A stretch of 7,207 bases of DNA from SIG565 sp045647785 (GTDB taxonomy: Bacteria > Bacillota > Clostridia > Oscillospirales > Acutalibacteraceae): contig JAZRMU010000002.1 of assembly GCA_045647785.1 (NCBI GenBank), positions 1-7,207 of the forward strand. Reading direction: 5' to 3'. The notes beneath the pieces are model-generated. The model did not search any database, was not told the DNA's origin, and saw only the letters and a program-made list of their open reading frames with translations. Shown piece by piece: positions 1 through 4,836 of this stretch. The position numbers and the translations under genes are program-made. Position 1 is the stretch's first letter. Each line of letters opens with the position of its first letter.

Positions 1-34
1 AATTGGCGTGTTCGTCTTTTATGGGGGAAAACAC

Positions 35-68
35 AAAAATCCCGTTCTCGTAAGAGGGCGGGATTTTT
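35..68 (+). terminator. Hairpin terminator in repeat R1
   Basis: A 10-bp perfect stem (aaaaatcccg 35-44 with cgggattttt 59-68) continues through two G-T wobbles and ctc/gag to a GTAA tetraloop (50-53). The right arm ends in five T, as in an intrinsic terminator, and the A-rich left side would let it work on the other strand too. It probably ends transcription of a gene lying left of the window. Confidence 0.7.
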
Positions 69-160
69 ACTTCTTACTTCTTACCTCTTCACTCTTACCT
101 CAACCAAAAACCTTGCGGGATTTTTGGGAAGTAATAAGTAAAAGGTAATAGGTAATAAGT
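35..160. repeat. Composite intergenic repeat, copy R1
   Basis: This is the first of three related copies in the window (others at 571-680 and 1453-1550). Parts in order: a hairpin (35-68); a pyrimidine tract of 7-nt units (69-100, units ACTTCTT, ACTTCTT, ACCTCTT, CACTCTT, ACCT); a second copy of the hairpin's right arm (cgggattttt at 116-125); and a purine tract of 7-nt units with consensus ARGTAAT (129-160, 4.6 units). The two heptamer tracts are roughly reverse complements, so they could pair and enclose the second arm. The element lies between a presumed upstream gene and the promoter of the 90-aa gene. Nothing in it looks coding, and I recognise no named family. Confidence 0.75.
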
Positions 161-202
161 TCGGTGTGCCTACGGCACGAATTATACATACAATGCTCCG
201 CA

Positions 203-231
203 TTGATTTTCCACCGCTTCTATGCTATAAT
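203..231 (+). promoter_or_regulatory. Sigma-A promoter of the 90-aa gene
   Basis: A -35 TTGATT (203-208), a 17-nt spacer and a perfect -10 TATAAT (226-231) preceded by an extended -10 TGC (223-225). The -35 overlaps the right arm of a small palindrome, AATGC-TCC-GCATT (192-204). The same arrangement recurs at 4204-4243. Transcription would begin near 238, leaving only a short leader before the ATG at 251. Confidence 0.8.
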
Positions 232-250
232 AAACCCAAGAGGTGATTAT

Positions 251-523
251 ATGAGCAAAAACTTTTCTGTTGATGAAATGAAACAACATATTGTTTCTAT
301 TTTGCCAAGTAATTCAGCGCTAATCGATTTTCTTTATGATGCAAAATGCTTTGGAAATATGATTGTAAAGATAAATCAAAATGGCAAAGCCCATATTTTT
401 ATAACGGACAGAGGAGAAATATATCACAATGATGAAATGTTGTGTGATAGTTCTTACCAATATAAAGAGAAAGAAGATACCTTTCCTAAATTGCTTCAAA
501 TGATAAAAAATGTATTAAATTGA
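251..523 (+). CDS. Hypothetical protein, 90 aa
   Basis: I do not recognise this small soluble protein and assign no function. The ATG at 251 is chosen because an AAGAGGTG ribosome binding site (238-245) sits 5 nt upstream and a strong promoter ends at 231; the open frame reaches back to a GTG at 164, but that extension would cover the promoter. There is no signal peptide or membrane segment. Residues 6-30 look helical, 35-66 look like beta strands around a conspicuous FITDRGEIYHNDEM patch (50-63), and 76-90 look like a C-terminal amphipathic helix (FPKLLQMIKNVLN). The single Cys residues at 33 and 65 show no metal-binding pattern. It is a single-gene unit flanked on both sides by the composite repeats, with a terminator 48 nt past the stop. 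Size and pattern suggest a compact alpha/beta domain, which is inference only. Confidence 0.8.
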   Translation: MSKNFSVDEMKQHIVSILPSNSALIDFLYDAKCFGNMIVKINQNGKAHIFITDRGEIYHNDEMLCDSSYQYKEKEDTFPKLLQMIKNVLN

Positions 524-525
524 TA

Positions 526-570
526 GAAAATCTTCGGTTTTCACCCAGTTCTTTTTCGGACACGAAAGAC
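526..570 (+). repeat. Duplicated ~40-nt module, copy 1
   Basis: Positions 531-570 match 4101-4140 at about four of five bases, sharing TCGGTTTT, ACCC, TTCTTTTTC and GACACGA in the same order and spacing. In both places the module follows a stop codon closely and runs straight into a strong A-started hairpin. Here it can form only a short stem (GAAAA 526-530 with TTTTC 538-542) around a cTTCGg loop, because the G-rich left arm present in the 4091 copy is missing. It looks like a decayed terminator module. Confidence 0.6.
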
Positions 571-680
571 AAAAATCCCGTTCACGAAAGTGAGCGGGAT
601 TTTACTTTTTCACTTTTCACTAAAACCATGAGAACGAGATTTTTGGTAAGTGAAAAATAATAGGTAAGAGGTAATAAGTA
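571..680. repeat. Composite intergenic repeat, copy R2
   Basis: Same order of parts as R1: hairpin (571-603), pyrimidine tract (604-621, units close to ACTTTTT and CACTTTT), a second arm with one mismatch (cgagattttt 635-644), then a purine tract (645-680) ending in AGGTAAG, AGGTAAT, AAGTA. It fills the gap between the 90-aa gene and the promoter of the hydrolase gene; the -35 box starts at 681, right at its end. Confidence 0.72.
572..603 (+). terminator. Hairpin terminator after the 90-aa gene
   Basis: The stem aaaatcccg (572-580) with cgggatttt (595-603) continues through a T-G wobble and TCAC/GTGA to a GAAA tetraloop (586-589), giving 14 consecutive pairs. The right arm ends in a T run. 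It lies 48 nt downstream of the stop at 523 and should terminate that gene. Confidence 0.8.
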
Positions 681-708
681 TTGAACTTCTCCACTTTTAT
701 GTTATAAT
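681..708 (+). promoter_or_regulatory. Sigma-A promoter of the SGNH hydrolase gene
   Basis: A -35 TTGAAC (681-686), a 16-nt spacer and a -10 TATAAT (703-708) with an extended TGT (700-702). The block before the -10 (cttttatgttataat) resembles those of the promoters at 203-231 and 4215-4243. The start point falls near 715, so the leader is very short and contains little beyond the AAGGAGG at 717-723. Confidence 0.8.
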
Positions 709-729
709 GTGGAAAAAAGGAGGAATAGT

Positions 730-1374
730 ATGTCTAAAATAATTTTATTTCAGGGTGATTCCATAACCGATTGTGGTCGACCTCGTGATAACTTTTACGG
801 TATGGGTAACGGATACGCAAATTTAGTTAAGGCTTCGCTAGGTTTAGATTATCCGAATGAATATCAATTTCTTAACCGTGGTGTAAGCGGCAACAGAATA
901 GTGGATCTTTATGCAAGAATCAAGGCTGATTTTATAAATCTGTCCCCTGATTACGCAAGTATTTATATCGGTGTAAATGATGCCTGGCATGAAATAGGCT
1001 CTCGAAATGGTGTCGATACAGAAAAATTCGAAAAGATATATACCATGCTTATTGATGAGGTTAGAGCTGCTTGTCCTGAAATAAAGCTTATAATTATTGC
1101 ACCCTATGTGTTGGAGGGCGCTGCTACCTGTAACACCGATGAAATTCCCGACCGACTGGAACGATTTAAAAAAGATGTTGCCGAGAAGGCTGAGGTTGCG
1201 AAGAAAATTGCCAACAAATACGGTTTGCCTCTTATTGAATTACAGGCGGCTTTTGATGAAGCTTGCACGAAAGCTCCGCCCGAGTATTGGACTGGCGACG
1301 GTGTACATCCTACCCCATGCGGCCATGAAATTATAAAAAGACTTTGGCTTGAAACGTTTGAAAAACTAAGATAG
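730..1374 (+). CDS. SGNH/GDSL-family hydrolase (esterase), 214 aa
   Basis: A serine hydrolase of the SGNH/GDSL superfamily, which removes acyl groups (often acetyl) from carbohydrates or lipids; the substrate cannot be read from sequence. The four conserved blocks are visible: FQGDSIT (residues 7-13, nucleophile Ser11), GVSGNR (51-56, oxyanion Gly54), GVND (81-84, Asn83), and DGVHPT (190-195, catalytic Asp190 and His193). There is no signal peptide, so it should be cytoplasmic, perhaps deacetylating imported sugars. Length is typical of compact lysophospholipase L1-like or rhamnogalacturonan acetylesterase-like members. The ATG at 730 has a perfect AAGGAGG (717-723) 6 nt upstream; an in-frame GTG at 709 is rejected because it overlaps the -10 box and this ribosome binding site. 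It is a single-gene unit with its own promoter and a terminator at 1453-1486. Confidence 0.93.
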   Translation: MSKIILFQGDSITDCGRPRDNFYGMGNGYANLVKASLGLDYPNEYQFLNRGVSGNRIVDLYARIKADFINLSPDYASIYIGVNDAWHEIGSRNGVDTEKFEKIYTMLIDEVRAACPEIKLIIIAPYVLEGAATCNTDEIPDRLERFKKDVAEKAEVAKKIANKYGLPLIELQAAFDEACTKAPPEYWTGDGVHPTPCGHEIIKRLWLETFEKLR

Positions 1375-1385
1375 TAGAAATTGCG

Positions 1386-1399
1386 CTTCTAATTAGAAG
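1386..1399. repeat. 14-bp perfect palindrome after the hydrolase gene
   Basis: CTTCT-AATT-AGAAG is a perfect inverted repeat 12 nt past the hydrolase stop. There is no T tract after it, so it is not a classical terminator. It could cap the mRNA 3' end or bind a dimeric protein, but nothing else supports either. Confidence 0.3.
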
Positions 1400-1452
1400 A
1401 AATTCCCGATTTTCAGGCGTATTTAATTCGTGTCATTAAGTTCAAAACACTC

Positions 1453-1486
1453 AAAAATCCCGAATGCGTAAGTGTGCGGGATTTTT
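1453..1486 (+). terminator. Hairpin terminator after the SGNH hydrolase gene
   Basis: A 10-bp stem (aaaaatcccg 1453-1462, cgggattttt 1477-1486), one A-G mismatch, then weak apical pairs up to a GTAA tetraloop (1468-1471). The right arm ends in five T. It lies 78 nt after the hydrolase stop and closes that unit. Confidence 0.72.
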
Positions 1487-1550
1487 ACTTTTTCACTCTT
1501 CACTAAAAACGCATTCGGGATTTTTGGAAGTAAGAAGTAATAGTGAAGAT
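1453..1550. repeat. Composite intergenic repeat, copy R3
   Basis: Third copy, with the same order of parts: hairpin (1453-1486), pyrimidine tract (1487-1504, ACTTTTT, CACTCTT, CACT), second arm (1509-1525) and purine tract (1528-1548, AAGTAAG, AAGTAAT, AGTGAAG). Here the second arm is a perfect 17-bp reverse complement of the first arm and its loop side (1453-1469). The first arm can therefore pair either locally (1477-1486) or with the distal arm (1509-1525). Confidence 0.75.
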
Positions 1551-1577
1551 AATTGTCTTATTTATGAAAAATATATA

Positions 1578-1606
1578 TTGCTATTTGCGTAGAAAAATGA
1601 TATAAT
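1578..1606 (+). promoter_or_regulatory. Sigma-A promoter upstream of the coding remnant and hppA leader
   Basis: TTGCTA (1578-1583), a 17-nt spacer and TATAAT (1601-1606) with an extended TGA (1598-1600). It matches the consensus well. It would drive the short coding remnant that follows. It might also drive hppA through a leader of about 320 nt, but two terminator-like hairpins lie between. Confidence 0.65.
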
Positions 1607-1612
1607 ACAAAT

Positions 1613-1811
1613 ATTAAAATAATAACTGATTTTAAAAATGGTAGTTCTATTTTCTCAAAATTGAAATCGGTTAGCAGAAACTGCCGGTGTTCTTGATTTC
1701 GATAGCGAACTTGACCTTTGGTTTTCCGGTATAGGCAAGGTGCGTTTTGAATTTTCAAGAGATGCAAATGTTACAGATATTTGTAAAATGATTTCAGAAA
1801 GAACATTATAA
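1613..1811 (+). pseudogene. Frameshifted, N-terminally incomplete coding remnant (~60 codons)
   Basis: Two overlapping frames read like one protein. The first (from about 1613) gives TDFKNGSSIFSKLKS at 1625-1669. A one-base shift near 1670 leads into the second frame (1671-1811), LAETAGVLDFDSELDLWFSG and onward, ending SERTL and a TAA at 1809-1811. The second frame has protein-like composition (alternating hydrophobic strand, then an acidic and basic helix) but is closed upstream by a TGA at 1662. No ATG, GTG or TTG with a ribosome binding site serves the first frame. Deleting one G at 1669-1670 would join them. I do not recognise the family. The frame on the opposite strand across this region (1558-1767) is low complexity and unconvincing. 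Alternatives are a sequencing error in a small real gene or chance. Confidence 0.45.
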
Positions 1812-1824
1812 TTATTTTTTAAAG

Positions 1825-1850
1825 AAAAACAGGTTATGACCGGTTTTTTT
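1825..1850 (+). terminator. Terminator-like hairpin after the coding remnant
   Basis: aaaaac (1825-1830) pairs with gttttt (1843-1848), followed by an A-G mismatch, GGT/ACC and a short loop, with a T run at 1844-1850. It lies 13 nt after the remnant's stop and is a plausible terminator for that unit. Confidence 0.5.
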
Positions 1851-1861
1851 ACAAGAGAGAT

Positions 1862-1894
1862 AAAAATCTTTTTACGGCGGTAAAGAGATTTTTT
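1862..1894 (+). terminator. Hairpin with T tract in the hppA leader
   Basis: A 14-bp stem with one wobble (1862-1875 with 1880-1893), loop GGCG and a right arm ending in a run of six T (1889-1894). It ends 38 nt before the hppA start. It may be a second terminator insulating hppA, or an attenuator within its leader. No convincing promoter lies between it and the gene, which keeps attenuation open; the nearest candidate is a weak TTGTAA (1781) with a 20-nt spacer to TATAAT (1807). Confidence 0.5.
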
Positions 1895-1932
1895 ATTGAA
1901 ATAAAATAAATTTTAATTGGAGATGAACAAAT

Positions 1933-4017
1933 TTGGATAGGTTACTTGTACTATTAACGTTTGCTGGAGCAATACTTGCGCTTGCTTTTGCGTTTGTTAC
2001 AGCATGTAAAGTAATGCGTTATTCCGAAGGATCAGACTTGATGAAGAAAATATCTTTATCTATTAGAAAAGGTGCCAACGCATATCTTAAACGCCAGTAT
2101 AAAATTGTGCTAATCTTTTTCGGTGTGATGTTTGTTGTGCTTAGCATAATGGCTTTAATGAAGTTTCTTACACCGTATGTGCCGTTCGCTTTTATTACAG
2201 GTGGTTTTTTCTCGGCTTTGTCGGGCTTTATTGGAATGAAAATAGCCACTTTTGCTAATTCCAGAACAGCCAATGCTTGTCAGAAAAGCTTGAACCATGG
2301 TCTTAGAGTTGCTTTTTCCGCGGGAAGTGTTATGGGCTTTTCAGTGGTAGGACTAGGCTTGTTAGATATAGCAGTATGGTTTTTCTTGCTACGTTTTGTG
2401 TTTAATCTGGATAGCGGAGAAATCACAAGCGCTATGTTAACCTTTGGTATGGGTGCTTCTTCTATGGCGCTTTTTGCCAGAGTTGGCGGCGGTGTATTTA
2501 CCAAAGCGGCCGATGTGGGTGCCGACCTTGTAGGTAAGGTTGAGGCAGGTATTCCGGAGGATGATCCCCGTAACCCCGCTGTTATAGCAGATAATGTTGG
2601 CGACAATGTAGGCGATGTTGCTGGTATGGGCGCCGATCTTTACGAGTCGTATGTAGGCTCAATTATCTCTGCCTCTGCACTGGGCGTGGCTTCTCTCCAT
2701 TCAATTGAGGCGATGGCGTTGCCGATGTTGTTGGCTGCTATCGGTGTTGTTTGCTCAATATTTGGTACTTTCCTTGTAAGAACTAAAGAAGGCGCCTCTC
2801 AAAAACAGCTTCTCGGAGCACTGTCGCGCGGCACAAATTTCTCGGCTGTTCTTATTGCTATCGTATCTCTTCCGGCCGTATATTATATTTTGGGTAAAGA
2901 CCATTGGAGTGTGTATTTTGCTATTCTTGCAGGACTGATAGCAGGTGTGCTCATAGGTCAGGCAACTGAATATTTTACATCCGACAGTTATAAACCCACC
3001 AAAAATCTTGCTGCTTCCTCTGAAACCGGTACAGCAACCGTAATTATAGGTGGTTTGTCTGTTGGTATGCTTTCTACATTTTTCCCTATTGTAATAATAG
3101 CTGTGTGTGTGCTTGTTGCTTACTTTGTGGCGGGTGGCGGCAGCAATGCGTCTATGGGACTTTACGGTATAGCGCTTGCTGCAGTTGGTATGCTGTCTAC
3201 ACTCGGAATTACACTTGCTACAGATGCTTACGGTCCGGTTGCAGATAATGCAGGCGGTATCGCCCAAATGGCAGGTCTGGATAATAAGGTAAGAGAGAGA
3301 ACCGATGCATTGGATTCTCTTGGCAACACAACCGCAGCAACCGGCAAAGGCTTTGCAATCGGCTCTGCAGCGCTTACAGCGTTGGCACTGATAGCCTCTT
3401 ATATTGATAAGGTAAATACAATTGAGGGCGGCGCTGAAAAAATTGCTAACCTTAATATTACTAATCCCACCGTTTTGGTTGGTTTGTTTATAGGCGCATG
3501 CTTACCATTTGTGTTTGCGGCTCTTACAATGAATTCGGTTGGCCGTGCAGCGCAGAGCGTTGTTATTGAGGTTCGCAGACAGTTTAGGGAAATTAAAGGT
3601 CTTATGGAAGGTAAAGCAGAGGCAGAGTATGCAAGCTGCGTCGACCTATGCACAAAGGCGAGTCTTCGTGAAATGGTACTTCCCACGATTGTTGCAGTAA
3701 TTGTGCCGATTGTGGTCGGTTTAGTGCTTGGCAGCACAGGTGTCGTAGGTATGCTTGCGGGAGCTACTGCATCCGGATTTTTGATGGCAATATTTATGTC
3801 AAACGCGGGCGGCGCTTGGGACAATGCCAAGAAATACATAGAAAGTGGCACACATGGTGGTAAAGGTTCTGAAAACCATAAGGCTACTGTAGTAGGCGAC
3901 ACAGTAGGAGATCCGTTCAAGGATACAGCAGGTCCGGCGATAAACATTCTTATTAAATTACTTTCGATGGTTTCGATAGTGTTTGCTGCTTTGGTAACAT
4001 ATTATTCGATTTTATAA
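1933..4017 (+). CDS. hppA: Membrane-bound, ion-pumping pyrophosphatase (K+-dependent, predicted Na+ type)
   Basis: An integral membrane pyrophosphatase that couples hydrolysis of cytoplasmic PPi to export of Na+ and/or H+. The 694-aa length is usual for bacteria. Active-site motifs are intact: DVGADLVGKVE (194-204), EDDPRNPAVIADNVGDNVGD (209-228), DAYGPVADNAGGIA (431-444), DTVGDPFKDTAGPAINI (656-672). Alternating hydrophobic segments fit about 16 membrane helices. Ala468 and Gly471 in GNTTAATGKG are the K+-dependent type; K+-independent enzymes have Lys at the first position. Glu238 in the LYESY motif sits where Na+-pumping enzymes carry their gate glutamate, four residues before the plant H+-enzyme position, so Na+ (or Na+/H+) transport is predicted. 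The start is a TTG with GGAG 10 nt upstream; the next in-frame ATG (residue 28) would remove the first membrane helix. An overlapping ATG at 1923 gives only five codons. Terminators follow at 4091 and 4143. Confidence 0.96.
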   Translation: MDRLLVLLTFAGAILALAFAFVTACKVMRYSEGSDLMKKISLSIRKGANAYLKRQYKIVLIFFGVMFVVLSIMALMKFLTPYVPFAFITGGFFSALSGFIGMKIATFANSRTANACQKSLNHGLRVAFSAGSVMGFSVVGLGLLDIAVWFFLLRFVFNLDSGEITSAMLTFGMGASSMALFARVGGGVFTKAADVGADLVGKVEAGIPEDDPRNPAVIADNVGDNVGDVAGMGADLYESYVGSIISASALGVASLHSIEAMALPMLLAAIGVVCSIFGTFLVRTKEGASQKQLLGALSRGTNFSAVLIAIVSLPAVYYILGKDHWSVYFAILAGLIAGVLIGQATEYFTSDSYKPTKNLAASSETGTATVIIGGLSVGMLSTFFPIVIIAVCVLVAYFVAGGGSNASMGLYGIALAAVGMLSTLGITLATDAYGPVADNAGGIAQMAGLDNKVRERTDALDSLGNTTAATGKGFAIGSAALTALALIASYIDKVNTIEGGAEKIANLNITNPTVLVGLFIGACLPFVFAALTMNSVGRAAQSVVIEVRRQFREIKGLMEGKAEAEYASCVDLCTKASLREMVLPTIVAVIVPIVVGLVLGSTGVVGMLAGATASGFLMAIFMSNAGGAWDNAKKYIESGTHGGKGSENHKATVVGDTVGDPFKDTAGPAINILIKLLSMVSIVFAALVTYYSIL

Positions 4018-4028
4018 TTGTTGCGATT

Positions 4029-4057
4029 TTGTCGTCGATTCGTCGATATGGTATAAC
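4029..4057 (+). promoter_or_regulatory. Possible promoter just after hppA
   Basis: TTGTCG (4029-4034), a 17-nt spacer and TATAAC (4052-4057) with an extended TGG (4049-4051). It is followed by a ribosome-binding-like AAGGAAA and a six-codon ORF, then a terminator. The spacing is ideal but each box has mismatches, so it could be chance. Confidence 0.35.
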
Positions 4058-4071
4058 TGACATAAGGAAAT

Positions 4072-4092
4072 ATGAAAAATCAAGAAGAATAA
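4072..4092 (+). other. Six-codon mini-ORF (MKNQEE) between promoter and terminator
   Basis: An ATG at 4072 with AAGGA (4064-4068) upstream reads MKNQEE and stops at TAA 4090-4092, at the base of the 4091-4125 hairpin. It may be the stub of a deleted gene whose promoter and terminator remain, or chance. The peptide matches nothing I know. Confidence 0.2.
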
Positions 4093-4125
4093 TCGGGAAA
4101 TCCTCGGTTTTTACCCGATTCTTTT
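4091..4125 (+). terminator. Hairpin terminator after hppA, containing duplicated module copy 2
   Basis: AATCGGG (4091-4097) pairs with CCCGATT (4114-4120), with further A/T pairs inside around a cCTCGg loop, followed by CTTTTT (4121-4126). The right part (4101-4140) is the second copy of the module at 531-570. It lies 73 nt past the hppA stop. Confidence 0.65.
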
Positions 4126-4142
4126 TCAGACACGAGACACAA

Positions 4143-4172
4143 AAAAGAACGAAGCATCCGCTTCGTTCTTTT
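4143..4172. terminator. Strong bidirectional hairpin terminator
   Basis: A 13-bp perfect stem, AAAAGAACGAAGC (4143-4155) with GCTTCGTTCTTTT (4160-4172), closed by an ATCC loop and ending in T. It is the second terminator in tandem after hppA and isolates the promoter at 4215. A separate palindrome, TCCATT-GCG-AATGGA, follows at 4177-4191. Confidence 0.8.
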
Positions 4173-4214
4173 ATTATCCATTGCGAATGGATTGATGATA
4201 TATAATGCTTCGCA

Positions 4215-4243
4215 TTGATTTGTTTAGAATTTTATGCTATAAT
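4215..4243 (+). promoter_or_regulatory. Sigma-A promoter of the CrtO-like gene
   Basis: TTGATT (4215-4220), a 17-nt spacer and TATAAT (4238-4243) with an extended TGC (4235-4237). The -35 overlaps the right arm of a palindrome AATGC-TTC-GCATT (4204-4216). Both the palindrome and the two promoter boxes duplicate the promoter at 192-231, so the two genes may share control. Confidence 0.82.
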
Positions 4244-4263
4244 CCATTTGAGGAGGTGTTAGT

Positions 4264-4797
4264 TTGGCAAAAGGTATGAAGATAATTGCGTGGTTATCTA
4301 TAGCAATAACCACAATTTTTTTAATTATTTATCAAATAAAACCATTTGAAATATTTTTTACATTTGTTATTACCGCTGGAACGATATCTTATCATTTCTG
4401 GATGCGGCTTTTTGTGGGTAGCGTGTTTAATTTATTGATGAATAATAAAGCTGACTATAATCAAAAATGGTTTAGAGTAGGGAAAGCTGAACAAAATTTG
4501 TATAGAATTTTAAAAGTAAAAAGATGGAAAAAATTTTCCCCTACATACGACCCAAATGTTTTTGATAATCAGCAGCACTCTTGGGAAGAAATTGCACAGG
4601 CAATGTGCCAAGCGGAATTAGTACATGAAATTAATGTAATATTAAGCTTTTTACCGATTTTTTCTTCATTGTGGTTTGGAGCAGCACTTGTTTTTGTTTT
4701 GACCTCTATTTTTTCTGCATTGTTCGATTTAATCTTTGTTTTGATTCAACGATATAATAGACCAAGAGTTTTAAAAATGTTGAATGCTAAACATTGA
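4264..4797 (+). CDS. CrtO-like membrane protein (glycosyl-diaponeurosporenoate acyltransferase family), 177 aa
   Basis: A small membrane protein with hydrophobic segments at about 7-23, 28-45, 123-140 and 141-161. Its pattern recalls staphylococcal CrtO, which acylates the sugar of staphyloxanthin: an aromatic and basic stretch WFRV...RILKVKRWKK (69-90), the AELVHEI segment (117-123, Glu118 and His121 as polar candidates in a membrane context) and the near-identical QRYNRPR (162-168) at the end of the last helix. This assignment is from memory of the family pattern, not a search. No carotenoid gene is near, so a different lipid or glycolipid substrate is likely and the activity is unproven. 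The TTG start is chosen because AGGAGGTG (4251-4258) ends 5 nt upstream; an ATG four codons later is the alternative. It is a single-gene unit with its own promoter, convergent with sstT. Confidence 0.75.
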   Translation: MAKGMKIIAWLSIAITTIFLIIYQIKPFEIFFTFVITAGTISYHFWMRLFVGSVFNLLMNNKADYNQKWFRVGKAEQNLYRILKVKRWKKFSPTYDPNVFDNQQHSWEEIAQAMCQAELVHEINVILSFLPIFSSLWFGAALVFVLTSIFSALFDLIFVLIQRYNRPRVLKMLNAKH

Positions 4798-4836
4798 TAA
4801 TTCGGTTTTTGGGTATATTTTATCCATTGCCATAAT

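Noticed and set aside
69..160. CRISPR-like or minisatellite array
   Set aside because: The 7-nt units are contiguous with no spacers and no cas genes, so it is a short tandem repeat within a palindromic element.
35..160. Insertion sequence or complete transposon
   Set aside because: No transposase frame and no target-site duplication that I can identify; only a non-autonomous repeat remains possible.
164..250. N-terminal extension of the 90-aa protein from GTG 164
   Set aside because: It covers the promoter (203-231) and has no ribosome binding site, whereas ATG 251 has one at proper spacing.
709..729. GTG start of the SGNH hydrolase at 709
   Set aside because: It directly abuts the -10 box and would encode the AAGGAGG sequence; the ATG at 730 has ideal spacing and starts at the conserved strand before GDSIT.
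1558..1767. 69-codon open frame on the minus strand
   Set aside because: Its composition is not protein-like, it has no ribosome binding site, and it lies over a promoter and a better-supported plus-strand remnant.
1607..1932. Known riboswitch class ahead of hppA
   Set aside because: I could not recognise the conserved core of any named riboswitch; only hairpins with T tracts are visible.
2755..3267. 170-codon antisense frame inside hppA (and others at 2019, 2280, 3399)
   Set aside because: Shadows of the strongly conserved hppA reading frame; low-complexity or Cys/Thr/Lys-rich translations without start signals.
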